Shown here one piece after another: positions 30,777 to 42,202 of a stretch of 64,000 bases of DNA (position 1 is the first letter of the stretch; every line of letters starts with the position of its first letter). The stretch is from Persicaria tinctoria (taxonomy: Eukaryota > Streptophyta > Magnoliopsida > Caryophyllales > Polygonaceae). The stretch is from NCBI GenBank assembly GCA_037127255.1, contig JBANSL010000002.1, positions 94,766,519 to 94,830,518 on the forward strand, read 5' to 3'. The notes beneath the pieces were generated by a model that was not told where the DNA came from, did no database searches, and saw only the letters and a list, made by a program, of their open reading frames with translations. A program made the position numbers and the translations under genes.

Positions 30777-33700
30777 TGTTGACGGGTAAATTTTCGTGAA
30801 TTAATTGAATTCATGATTTTATAAGCAAAGTCGTCACATTATATATTGAGAAAAGTGATGATTTTATTAAATTTAATAAAAGTCAGAAGTGGATCTTGCA
30901 AATCGGGTTCAGGCCTAAAACATATAAAAAGGCCCAATTAGCCCATCAACTAGCAGTTTTATAACTGCTTTACATTGCAGTTATTAACAAGGGAAAAAAA
31001 AACTGGCAGTACGTGGGGACTGAGGAGGGTGGATTCCTTTAGTAACCTCCCTATTTCACCTACTCTATAAAAGCTACTGTTGCAGTTTATTTTAAGGCCC
31101 CAACTGGCTTTTATCCCTTCGGCTGGCTTCTTCTCTGTGGGTTGTTCAACTGCAAAAGCAGTAAACACATCTTCCCCAGGCTGGCTTCCTCTTCCCAAGA
31201 TCAACAAAGCTGTAAACCCATCTTCCCACTCGGACAGGCTTCCTTTTTTCTGGTCCTTGGGCTGTTCAACTGCTACAAAACAATAAAAAGCAGTTTCTTC
31301 ATCCTCCTGGGCAATTGCCTGCACCACCTGTAACACACACAAACCAAACAAAAAAATCAGCAAAGGAGAAGGACTCCATCAGTGCTGCTGTCTAAACACC
31401 AAAACAGAGGGTATATATCCTCACTTCTTTTCTTTGTTTTACAGGTAAAATTAAGCACTACAATGGAGAAGACCCCGGCTTGGGTTCGTATGCTCTCACC
31501 TAGTGTTTGGGCTCATAATAGGCTTGAAAGTAGTTTCTTTCGCCTAGAGACCATCACGTAATAGGTTGAGAGCATCTACTCTCGTAGTTGGCTTGAAAGT
31601 ATATTCTTTCGCCACTACATTCGATCCCGGCGCGGATCGGTTCATCGGGTCGAAGTGCTGCCGGAATTTGCCCAGAATTCATAAGCAATTAAAGGCCGAA
31701 TTCTACAAACTAAAAGAAATATGGACAACAGCACAAAACCAAAACCTAGGCAATTGAAAGGCACTGGATTTTGGACAAAAAATTGTTGTTCCCATAAACA
31801 GGAAAACTGACATCAAGCTGAACACCGTTTGAAGCTATGACAAACTGAGTGTCTTTAGAAAAAAAAATCCAGAAACTAAATACACTCAAATTGGCTCACA
31901 TGTCAAAATGCTAATGAGTCAGTTCCACAAATCGATCCCAAATCGGATCAAATTAAAGGCAGATAGCAGAAAGAGAAAAGGAAAGGGCTGAACTGACCTA
32001 ATCAGAGGAGACAGGTTGTAGCAACGGTGATTCAAACGAGACCTTGATGCACTGTTCTTTTCTCTGATTGTTCAAGGTCGGGTCTCATCGGGCTTCTTCC
32101 CATTCTCCCTTCCTTTTTCGACTACCCCAAATCCAAAAATACCCCAAAATCACAAATTGCAAAAAATCAGTCAAAGCCTAGAAATTGGACACTTGATTGA
32201 AGGTAGATGCAAGAGGGGATTCAATTTTTGGAGCACAAATTATCCAAAGATTGAATCAAATAGAAGATTTGGGGCAAGAAATCGACAAAATGAGAAACCT
32301 AGAAATTACCTGAGCGGAGGTCTGAATTCGGACTTTTCCAGGCCGTTCGGGAGATCGGAGCCTCGCCTTCTCTTGCCCGGCCTCTCTTTCCGACTGATTT
32401 AGCTCCAAATCTTCGAGCTATGGTGGCCACTGATAAACGAGAGGGAGAGAGAGTTGAGTAGATGAGGTCTCTGCAAAAACCTAAAAAAAACAAAGAATGA
32501 AGACGGAGAGGGCGAAGTTTGCAAAGAAAAAAAAAATAAATGTCTTTGCTTTTGTTAAAAAATACAGGCTTGAATTGATTTGAAAATGGGCTTAGGCCTG
32601 TTTGCTTTAAAAGATGGGTTTTGCCGAGTACGTGAATAGCAATTCACGTTGGCAACAAATTTGTTTTATCAAATTTATCTAATTACAAAATTTACCCACT
32701 AAAATATAAGAATTATAATTGGCATAAATTAAGAATTCGAGTTTGATCAAAACATAAAAATAAACTCGTCAAATATTCTTTGCCAATTAATTCGAGTGGG
32801 TCAATCTCAAGCCGGCTCCTAAACAAAAACGGAGTCAAAACCTCAAATCAAGTTTCACCAAATATAAACTTGGTTTCTATTCAGAACTACGTAAGACTTG
32901 ATACTCTTTTATGAGTTACGTAGGAAATTCGATATTAAAATTCAATATATGTCGGATTCAGTCGGCTGTCTCTAAATTCACTTATAAATGAATATGAGGT
33001 CAAAACCAATTAAAGCCAATTCAAATGGTTCTGTGAAGAACTACGTATAGACTTGATACTCTTTTATGAGTTACGTAGGAAATTCGATATCAAAATCCAA
33101 TATATATCGGATTCAGTCGTCTGCCTCTAAATTCACTTATAAATGAATATGAGGTCAAAACCAATTAAAGCCAATTCAAATGGTTCTGCTTAGAACTACG
33201 TAAAGACTTGACGCCCCCTGTCGGCTACGTAGGTAACCCGATATTAAATTCTAAAAATATATCGGGTACAGTCGTCGACCTCTAAATTCCCGTTAAATGA
33301 ATATGAGGTCAAAATCAAGTTGTCCATGTCGACTCGATACAAAGCGTTTGCTAATCGAGTTCAATCATCCCTCTCAAATGATCTTTACGATCAAAATCCA
33401 ATCAAATTGCAAAATTCATATTTTGTCCCGAACTACGGTGACTTGATTCCGCAAAACAAGTGGATACGTAGGAAACTCAGTTCCCACCGAGTCCAGTCAC
33501 GCCCAAACCTTCAAATAAATCTCCTCAAATTCACTTTTCGACTTTAAGTCGTCCCAAATACCAAATTTCCATCAAAGACAAAGTGTCTCCTCCGACTCGA
33601 TACAAAGCTCCCGCTCGTCGAGTTCGGTCACGATCAAAACTTCAAAAACTCAAATACCAAATTCAAATTTGTCATTTTCAAGAACTACGTGCGATTTGAT

Positions 33701-34204
33701 CCCTTCCAAAAGGGTACGTAGGAAACTCACAAACGAGTTCAATCACAACCCCCAAATTGACCTTTAAGTCAAATATCAAATCAAACTCCACCGTCAAAAT
33801 CAAATCGTTTTCTATGCAAATGATAGGCGGGTTACTTGAGTTACCCTTCCGAGAAGGTGGGCTCAGGTTACTCGGGTGGAGTGTTGTTCGAGCTACCCTT
33901 CCTAGAAGGTGGGTTTGAACTTCATCCTCTGATGCATACAAGAAAACGAAATCAAATCAAAACCAAATCCAAACCAAAACAAAACACAAATCTCAAACAC
34001 TCTGAACTACGTGAGGCTTGATTCTCTTCCAAGAGATACGTAGGCAACCCGTTAAAATTCGGGTGCAGCCCAAATCACCAAAACCACTCAAATCTTGGTG
34101 TCGATATGACTTCGAATCAAGAGGACAACCAAAAAGGGTCGAACTCAAATATTAAAAATTAAATAAAATGTGTTGTACGATTATTCGCGCATTTTTGTTC
34201 AACA
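30777..34204 (+). mobile_element. Solo LTR, large, probably Tat/Ogre-type Ty3/gypsy
   Basis: Begins TGTTGACGGGTAAATTTTCG and ends TTTTTGTTCAACA, so the ends form the inverted TGTTGA...TCAACA expected of an LTR. It is flanked by the 5-bp duplication ATGTG (30772-30776 and 34205-34209). The 3.4 kb between contains no Gag or Pol. The assignment to the Tat/Ogre lineage rests on length and the opening sequence and is tentative. It lies in the Mutator-like element and holds the hairpin repeats at 32.88-34.05 kb. Confidence 0.8.
32883..34050 (+). repeat. Six diverged repeats built round a conserved hairpin
   Basis: Each copy has GAACTACG, a short spacer ending TTGA, a small hairpin, then TACGTAGG. 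TACGTAGG starts at 32917, 33072, 33226, 33465, 33715 and 34037. Hairpin arms are ACTC/GAGT (copies 1 and 2), GCC/GGC, TCCGC/GTGGA, CCCTT/AAGGG and TCTCTT/AAGAGA. Copies 1-3 are near-regular tandem repeats of about 150 bp; later copies are more diverged. A second foldback (ACTCGAT...ATCGAGT at 33332-33360, ACTCGA...TCGAGT at 33595-33623) is interspersed. Confidence 0.85.
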
Positions 34205-34228
34205 ATGTGCAATTCCCTCCATATGTTC

Positions 34229-34803
34229 ATTGAGTTAATTAAGTTTGAAATTCGTCTCTATGATTATAACATAGGTTATTAGGTTAAGTTTGAAATTCGT
34301 CTCTATGTTTGACCTCATATTAATGTGTTTTTTTTAATTGCCTTGTACGCCATTTCTCTCGGTTTGCCTTTTAAACCTACCTTGTGATTTAAGTGCAAAA
34401 TCAATTCTATGAACCCTAAAAATCAACCCAACCACCTATAATACAATACATATTACATGTTTAAGGAAAGATTGGTTGGGAGGTGCCTTTTCAAGCCATA
34501 AAATTTAAAACACACTTGACATTAATTACATATCTAAATAATGTAAAAAGTCTCCTAGTGAGGAAGACTCTGTTTCGTCTGGCAAGCTATATATGTTCGG
34601 GTTCGCTTCAAGCTTACTACTCCTACTTACCCTTATAAAGACGTACTTTTTCAAAGTTATCTACACTTGTTAATAAAGGTCTTTCCATGGACATAGGATA
34701 AAATCCTAATTAGAAAAGATACCCTACTAAGGGTGCATTTGGCAAAATGGTAGCTAGCTGTTAGAGTAGTTGAAGTCGTTAGGTACTTGAAGCAGTTGGA
34801 TTA
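34229..34803. other. Intergenic stretch, old duplication arm
   Basis: No gene. GTTTGAAATTCGTCTCTATG occurs twice (34248 and 34284), and CGCCATTTCTCTCGGTTT matches 16455-16475. The end (GTAGCTAGCTGTTAGAG, about 34750) resembles the MITE family seen in HMGR intron 1 and is cut by the gypsy LTR. Confidence 0.65.
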
Positions 34804-34936
34804 TGTTAGGACATTGAGTATAAATACTCTTGTATGTGATGAAAGGAGATTCATTCAATACAAATCATATTCAGTTCTTACTCATACTCTCTCTTTCATG
34901 TGAGTTTGTTAGGCAACCACCATTAGAGTCCTAACA
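34804..34936 (+). repeat. 5' LTR of the gypsy element
   Basis: 133 bp with inverted ends TGTTAGGAC and GTCCTAACA, directly followed by a tRNA-Met-type primer-binding site. The partner LTR is missing, so no target duplication can be read. Confidence 0.75.
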
Positions 34937-34976
34937 ATTGGTATCAGTTGCTCTCGATCTTCGGCAATTTTCAGCA

Positions 34977-36185
34977 ATGGCGGATGGTACGCGACTAAAG
35001 ACCAACGAGAAGATAGATTCTCAACGTCTTCACCTTCAACAATTCACAACTGCAACAAACGAGCGATTGATGGAGGCTATTCAGAAACAAGATGATCAAC
35101 AGCAAGCCATTTTGGATCTCAAGAAGTCGACGGACGAGAGGTTGACAGAGTTCCAGATGGAGCTTCAATCCCGATTGGATCAGTCGGTAGCGCAGATCAC
35201 GGACTGGATGAAAGTTCTGGCTCAGCGAACGACGAATCAAAGCAATCTTGGTGGTGTAACGACGGATCAACAAGAAAAGACTCCACCAATTGGCAATCGG
35301 GAATTTCATGAGGAGGCAAACGCACACGCCTATAGGCCACCGCCGATGAGAAACAAAGGTAATCTTGCAAATCAGAATCGTTTTCCGAAAATTGATTTTC
35401 CACAATTTGACGGCAAGAAACCGCGCAGCTGGGTAAGAAAGTGCGACAAGTACTTCTCGCTAATTGGGGTCCAAGAACACCAGAAAGTGGGGCTTGCGGC
35501 TATGTATGTGCAGGATAGAGCCGATACTTGGGTGCAAGGATACTTGATGCAAAGGCGAGGGGTGAGATGGAAGGAATTGAGTGAAGCTGTGTGCGTGAGA
35601 TTTGGGGAGAAACGGGGAGTTGAAATTGTGGAGGAATTCAACAAACTGAATCAGGAGGATGAATTGGAGACCTACAATGAGAGGTTTGAAGAACTGCGTA
35701 CAGGAATGTTGTCCTATAACCCTCACCTCCCAGAAAACTACTTTGTGACGAGCTACATCAGCGGGTTGAAACCGGAGCTCAAGCCATTGGTTAGGTTGGG
35801 ACGACCAAGGGACCTAGCTGAGAGTTTGGAGCTCGCAAGACTGCACAACGATGCAGTGCAAGCCTTAGTGAAATTGAGCAAGCCTTCGTGGAAACCAAGT
35901 GGAAATTGGAATCAATAACAGGCTCGCAATGGATCCAGAAGCACAAGCGAAACCAAGAGAACTCCAGACCTTTGTTTTCGATGCGGGGACAAGTATTTTG
36001 TGGGACATCGTTGCAAGACTTCAACTGTGAAGTACCTAACAGGCCAAGGATTGGACTCTGGAGAGGAAGATGAGCCTTCTGATCACCCAGTAGAGGAGAT
36101 GGCATTGACAGAGGACGAGAATGGAAGCTTTGTAAGGGCTCTCACTGGAAATGAAGGGCCGGACACATCCATTATGGTCAAATGA
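34977..36185 (+). pseudogene. Ty3/gypsy Gag with zinc knuckle, frameshifted
   Basis: From ATG at 34977 an open Gag runs to a stop at 35916-35918. It shows KIDFPQFDGKKPRSWVRKC, ADTWVQGYL and the helical LNQEDELETYNERFEELR region. In another frame the zinc knuckle CFRCGDKYFVGHRC follows (about 35973-36014), then an acidic linker ending at a stop at 36183-36185. At least one frameshift and one stop separate Gag from protease. Confidence 0.85.
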
Positions 36186-36533
36186 TATGTGGGCAAGAGA
36201 TTGATAAATGTGTTGATCGATAGTGGATCCACACACAGCTTTGTCGATCCCCAAATTGCCAAAGAAGCCGGGTTCAAACTGTCGTCGGCAAACTTGATGA
36301 TTGTAGAAGGTCTGAATAAAGGGAAACTATTTTGCAGACATGAATGCAAAGATTTCAGATGGACAATGCAAGGGGAAAGTTACTCATTCGACATACGGGC
36401 TCTTAAAGTTGGTGAGTTTGAGTTGCTATTGGGGGTCAACTGGATGAAGAACTATAGCCCAGTCCAGTTCGATTACAACAAAATCACCATCGCGTTCTCT
36501 AAAGAGGGAAAGAGAATTGAATTACAGGGAATC
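36186..36533 (+). pseudogene. Ty3/gypsy aspartic protease
   Basis: The frame after the stop contains NVLIDSGSTHSFVDP (active-site DSG) and FELLLGVNWM, typical of gypsy retropepsins. The frame is cut at GAATC (36529-36533) by the insertion of another LTR element. Confidence 0.85.
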
Positions 36534-36688
36534 TGTAACGGCCCTTCGAGGTTTTAGGGTTTGAAATCCCTCTTTATACTAATCATAAAAGTGTTTGAAA
36601 CCTCGACCCGTACCTGGATTGCAAGATCCGAACAAGGGGTTTTATCCCTTGAAACGTAACCCGGAAATTATTATTCTGGGCCGTTACA
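36534..36688 (+). repeat. 5' LTR with large internal deletion
   Basis: Begins TGTAACGGCCCTTCGAGG and ends CTGGGCCGTTACA. From CGGCCC on it is identical to the last part of the 3' LTR. The opening TGTAA matches the start of the full LTR at 42203 instead. The simplest reading is a deletion of about 2.9 kb between AAAGGCCC and AACGGCCC. Confidence 0.85.
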
Positions 36689-39600
36689 AAGATGGTATCA
36701 GAGCTGAGGTTGTGCAATTCGGGTACAAAAGGGTCGAGTGTATGTTTTGGAAAACTGCCCATGAATTTCAAAGGTTTTGAACGTGTTTTAAAGGGGCAAA
36801 ATGAAATTAAGATGTCTAACCTAAATTGGACTAAGTAATGAACTCGACTTGTAATAAAAGAGGAAAACCGACCAAACGGGGACACGAGTGGGTAATAAAG
36901 GCGCTAGACCACCCCTATTGGGTGTAGTTGGGAACGGTAGACAAAATATCAGCTTGTTCTTTACAGATGGGTTGGGAAACTCCAAGGAGGTCATTATGAG
37001 TGTCACTAACTGATTCTGTGTTGAGTGCTTGCTATGCCAGATATCTGATTGATATGTCTAACAATTAAATGTGTATTGACTGATCTGTGAAAATGGGATA
37101 GTGGGAGTACCCTTGTTTCTGTGTGGTCAAACCCAGCTTGTGTGGAACGAGCCCTTCCACTATGTCTGTTAACCCTTTGACGGTGCTATCGAGTCTTCCT
37201 TCCGGATGTCAGTGTCTCCCACGGGGAAATCGGGTTGGTAAACACATTGTGTCGGAATCATGTATGGATGTGAAGGTTCTCTGGGTGAGATTTAGAAGGT
37301 GGTTCTTGATGGCATTTTGAGTCAAGAGTAAGGTGTCATGAGGTTGTCTTTCTTGATTCATTTGATGACCAACCTTTATTTTCTTACCACAAAGAGTTGT
37401 ACCAAAGTACCACGGGGAAGAGGGGTGATGAGTCGGTTAGGAAAGTCAATGGTTGCCCTTAGGGATCTCTGTCCGGTTGTAATTGTGACTCTCTCTGAAT
37501 TGCATACCTAATTTTGTAATCTTTGGCATGTACCCTGCGAATGACCATTGGTAAAAAGCTACTCATGTTGTTGCATCTATGATTGGTTACATTGCTTGGG
37601 TCTTGTGTTATGTTTTGGCTCCTACCATGATTATATGTTGTCATAGCATGTTTACTTGGCCTATTGATCGTAGGATTGAATGAAAGTGTGAGCTGCATGA
37701 AATGAATCTGCATGATTTTACTCTATTAGGTTCATGGTAGTGTGATCGTTAAACTTTGATACCCTGATGAAGCAAGTTCCTTATTTGATACGTGCTACAA
37801 CTTGATGTCAACATGCCTTATATGATACGTAATTTCCAGTACATGTTATTGTGATGATCCTTCATGTAAATTCGTGATTGTATAACATTCCGTATCCATG
37901 ATAGTCACATTGTTTAGGTCTCGTGTTGTATCTCGCTTCTGTCATGATTATGTTTGGTTTCGCGTGTCTAATTGACCTGTTGTAATGATCGTACTACTGA
38001 TTGGTTAGAAACATGAAGGGCATGATATGGGTCTATATGAATGTTGCTTTCCTTGGATTAGGTCCATGATAGTGTGATCAATTCCTCCTTGTAGGAATGT
38101 TGATAAATGAGTCTTGATGAATGCATGCTTTATCATGTTATGTGTTGATTTGAGCTCATGTCCCCGTATTCTAGCTATATTGTCCCATTACTAGGTTCGT
38201 ACTATACACCGTTGCATTTGCCCCCATGCCTCTATATCGTCGGAATATGAGTGATTGATTCTTGCGTACCGTTGTAATTATCAATTGAATGTTATAGGTA
38301 TAGCATGTTATGTTGAGCTATTAGTGCCGTGTAGGACCCTTGGTTGTGACTTGTGTGAGCTTATATCTTGCCTACAGTATTGCTAATTCTCTCCCATGCT
38401 AGGTCCTTGATAGTGTGATTCTTCCCTCTTCTTAAAGTGTTTTACTCATCCTGATTAGACTGATGCTGAATTCGATGATCGACTTGCTTTTCGTGAGGGT
38501 AAATCCCAGCATGCTTATATGTTATAGCTCGGTGGTATTTCCCTACTACCCTATGATATCCTCCCGTGCTTGCATGAACGTATGACTGGACACCTCGCAT
38601 GATCACACACCACGTTGTATTATTTCGCATATGCATGACGAATGAATGTTAGAATGAATTTAGTCGAGTTACCTTGATTGTGGTACCGAGTCGATAAGTA
38701 CTAGTAGTGTCTGGTAGGGCTTATGATTTCCAATATAACTAACTAAAAGGATCACTTGTTGCACTTGTTCTATGATGTGATGACTATTGTACTATATATG
38801 TGCTCTATGATGGTTCGCTCTTAACATGATTATAATATGTCGCCAATGATGCCCTTCTTGTTATTTTGATGATGCCTCATGCTTCGTGAATATTATGTTG
38901 AGCTCCTCTTGATGACTCTTGACTATGCCTGTATTACATCATGTATCGCTAGTATCGTGTGGGACCCATGACTTCTAAATGTATCTCGTCATATGATTAC
39001 GTGCCATGATTGACCTACTATATGATCATTGTGTTAGATGAGGTAGTTACTATGTTGCTATTATATGTTCTCGTATGATGCATACACCAAGCTCGTGCAT
39101 TGTTCATATATGTGATAATTGTGATGCTCAATAAATCCCGCGTATCCTGTTTAAAGTTGCTGAGCATATCTGTTTCCATGGAATCACATACTTCTAGTCT
39201 ATCTCGCCTGCATCCGTGTAGGACTTAATTGTGTCTTTTGGAATGAATACACATGTTCTTTTCCCTTGAGATAGGTACATGTTAGTGTGGATTGGTGAAA
39301 TTGATATTCTCCATGATGAATTCGTGTTACTTGTCGCGATTATAACCTAATAGACTTCCATAAGGGCGTTGTTGCTATTCTCGGGTCAGAGTCTTGCCTC
39401 TAGTATTATTGTCTTTAGTTGTGGTACGCGTTTGTCCCCGAAAGGAATTTGGGTTGTCTTATCTTGTCACTCCCCTATCTCCGCTAACTTGAACTCCTAC
39501 GCGATACATTGAACGAGCGACCACACATGAAAGAGAAAGGAAGTCGGATAACGATAGAGCTGTGTGGCGGAAGCGTGGGCCCATAACCCACAAGCCTCCA

Positions 39601-42202
39601 GATCGACGTGTTGGTGGGACAAGTATGTTTTGAGGATTGCGACCATCGAGTACGATATGACTTGCAGGCGGGAGTGTCATCCGTTTGAATTGCTAACTTT
39701 TCTGAATATGTTGATAACCATGTTGCAATGCTTTGATGGTGAAGTTTATATGTTGGTGTGCTGACTTGATGATGACTATTGCCTGATTGCCTGTCGTCTG
39801 TGATGATATGATTTGATGACTTATAGATCTCATGTACCATGATGTCTTGACTTATGGCTTGAATTCCTTGCCTGTAGAATGTGAACTACACATGCTAAGA
39901 AGCCTGAATTGTATCCGATAAGGTTATAATGCAACATGTTAGCTTGACTTGATTATGATCATATATGATGTTGCAATGATTATTGAGCATGACGACAATT
40001 TGAGATTTATTGTTACAATTTCAATGTCTAAATGGTGATATTGATATAAGTGCTAGTTGATATGGTGTGGTCCTTATGTGTAATAATGTCCATGATTGCT
40101 TCTTCTTTGAACTTGTGAGGGGGATTGTCTTGACGAATGGTAGAAGAGTGGTGAAAGAGCTTGAGTGGTTAGGATGATCGATGATGTCATGAGGTAAGTC
40201 GCAAGAGTGAGCTTTGGGAATTTTGAAAGGCGACGCTTGGTGATTTTGATAAGCTTTTGGGTGAACCTTAGGTTGAGGTACGGTTGTGAATAGGCCGGCT
40301 AGATGGTGATCGAAGGATTTCTAGATGACTTGTGACTAACCGGGCATGATGCTGATGATATCTTGGGAAGTGTGGGAAGTGTAAGAAATGGTCTTAAGAA
40401 AAGTGATGATATAGTACGAGAGGGTATTCGGGTGCGATGTTAGAGATAGGAGTTGGATTCTTAGAGGTGGATGGCTAGTGAGAGTGCTTGGTGGAATGAG
40501 GAGTGAGATTGGAGTATCGAGATGGATTGTGACGTCTGTAGAGGATATTATTTGAGCTGATGTTGGTGAATCTAGATGAGGTTGGTTTGGTTTGGGAACT
40601 GGAATCGGGCGAGCGGGAATTGCATTTTATTTCGACTGGTGAAGATGTGAGGATTTTCTTGATGATGTGATTTATTCATATTGCCGGCATGACGTTAGAT
40701 AATAACCATGATGCATCTGATAGGGAATGATATTACATGTTGTTATGCAATACTGAAATCTAGTTGATAGTGACAAATGTTATCGTGATATATTGCTGCT
40801 CTGCTCTGCTGTTTTAGAAGAATGATAGGATGTGTTGTGATATGATACATGAGATAATGTTGTGTTATTATATGGTTGGCAAGCATGATTATTGATACAT
40901 TAAATGATGAATATGACTTAGAGCATGAATGTGACTTGTATATATATGCGATAATAGTGCATGTCTGCTTAATGACTAAATGATCGTTATATGGTGTTGT
41001 GACGAATTGAAATGATATCTGGAGAGCATGTTGACATGTTGATGTTGATATACTGCTTGACCTTCCCTCTTGTGAATCTTAATAGCATGACCTTGTTTGT
41101 ATGGATGTGGTTATAATTGGTTTTGTTTCATGGACTTATGAGGAAATTCCGTGTGGCTAACCTTGCAAATACAAATGTTTGATGTGATAAATCTGTTATG
41201 ATAATGCTGGATAGAAATCGGATAGGATGACTATGTGAATTTATGCGTTAAATGAGATCCCTTGTCGTGACTAACCCTACTATGATTGCGATGATGAGAT
41301 GCGATAGTGAGATATCCTTTATGACTTTTGGTGTGTTATCGAGCCATGTGTTATGATTTTGGCATATATGCATATTATGACCTTTAGTATGATGTGGAGA
41401 CGTTGATGTGATCTTGTGGCAGTGTGTTGGCATATGTTTGAGACTTGTCATATGGTGTACTCATTGAGGATTGATTGGTTATGTGGTTATGCATTGCTTG
41501 TGGCTTGTGAATTTTGCTCGAATTGAAACTGATAGATTGATTGGATTATGGAAACTAGGAAGAGAATGTGGGATTAGCCCTTAGAGGTGGATGACTCCAC
41601 CTCCCATCTTCTGAATTTGATTGTTTGATATGTGAGAAATTGATCTGGTGGTTGGAAAATTTTGACGAAATCTTGATTTGAAAGGATTTGACTTGTTTTG
41701 GTGTAAGGTTGCTTGATTAGACGACTGGATTTGAAGAGTTTGAACGATTTTGAAAAAGGACCAACTTGGGTTGTAAAAGAATGAACGATACCAAGAATTT
41801 CAACGATTTTGAGATTAATCCTTATTTTCAATTATGGAATCCCTTTTGAAACTTTTAAACCCGGGCAACTCTATGATACTTCACGAAGTGGATACAAGCA
41901 TTTTATGAGGGCGCTTGTAGGGTGCTTGCTAAGACCTAGTGATGACATTGTAGAACTTTTAGAGTTGTGGTACTTCCGAAAAGTCGAAGCGAGAATGTGA
42001 TAGGGGCGCTTATTGCATACTTGTCAAGGCCAATTGGAGATGTCACGACCGTGACTAGGATGTTGTGAGAATCCCGGAAGACGCAACCGAGATGATTACA
42101 AGATTCTAGACATGGTCCTTGGACTCATCAATTTCAAACTTCATCCCCTACTTTATTTTGGTTTTAGTCTCGGGGACGAGACTTGTTTTTAGAGGTGGAT
42201 GA
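36689..42202 (+). other. Non-coding interior of the LARD-like element
   Basis: 5.5 kb with no recognisable gene on either strand, although autonomous relatives of this length encode Gag-Pol here. It is rich in TGATG, ATGAT and CATGTT words from about 37.7 to 41.5 kb, giving a repetitive look without a clear period. Confidence 0.8.
36693..36704 (+). promoter_or_regulatory. Primer-binding site for initiator tRNA-Met
   Basis: TGGTATCAGAGC, four bases after the 5' LTR. Confidence 0.85.

Larger units (their letters stand above)
24124..34219. mobile_element. Mutator-like element carrying two later LTR-retrotransposon insertions
   Basis: Flanked by the perfect 9-bp duplication CATATGTTC (24115-24123 and 34220-34228). 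The left end GGGTTATTTGCAAAACTAAC, CTAAAAACCCG matches the inverted right end, which is found when the solo LTR is removed (AATTGCACATACTAACC, CAAAAACCCG). The paralogous locus at about 16313 (CCCATATGTGCATTAAG) is unoccupied. Without the copia element and the solo LTR it is about 2.1 kb, rich in GA runs and inverted repeats, with no transposase. Confidence 0.8.
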
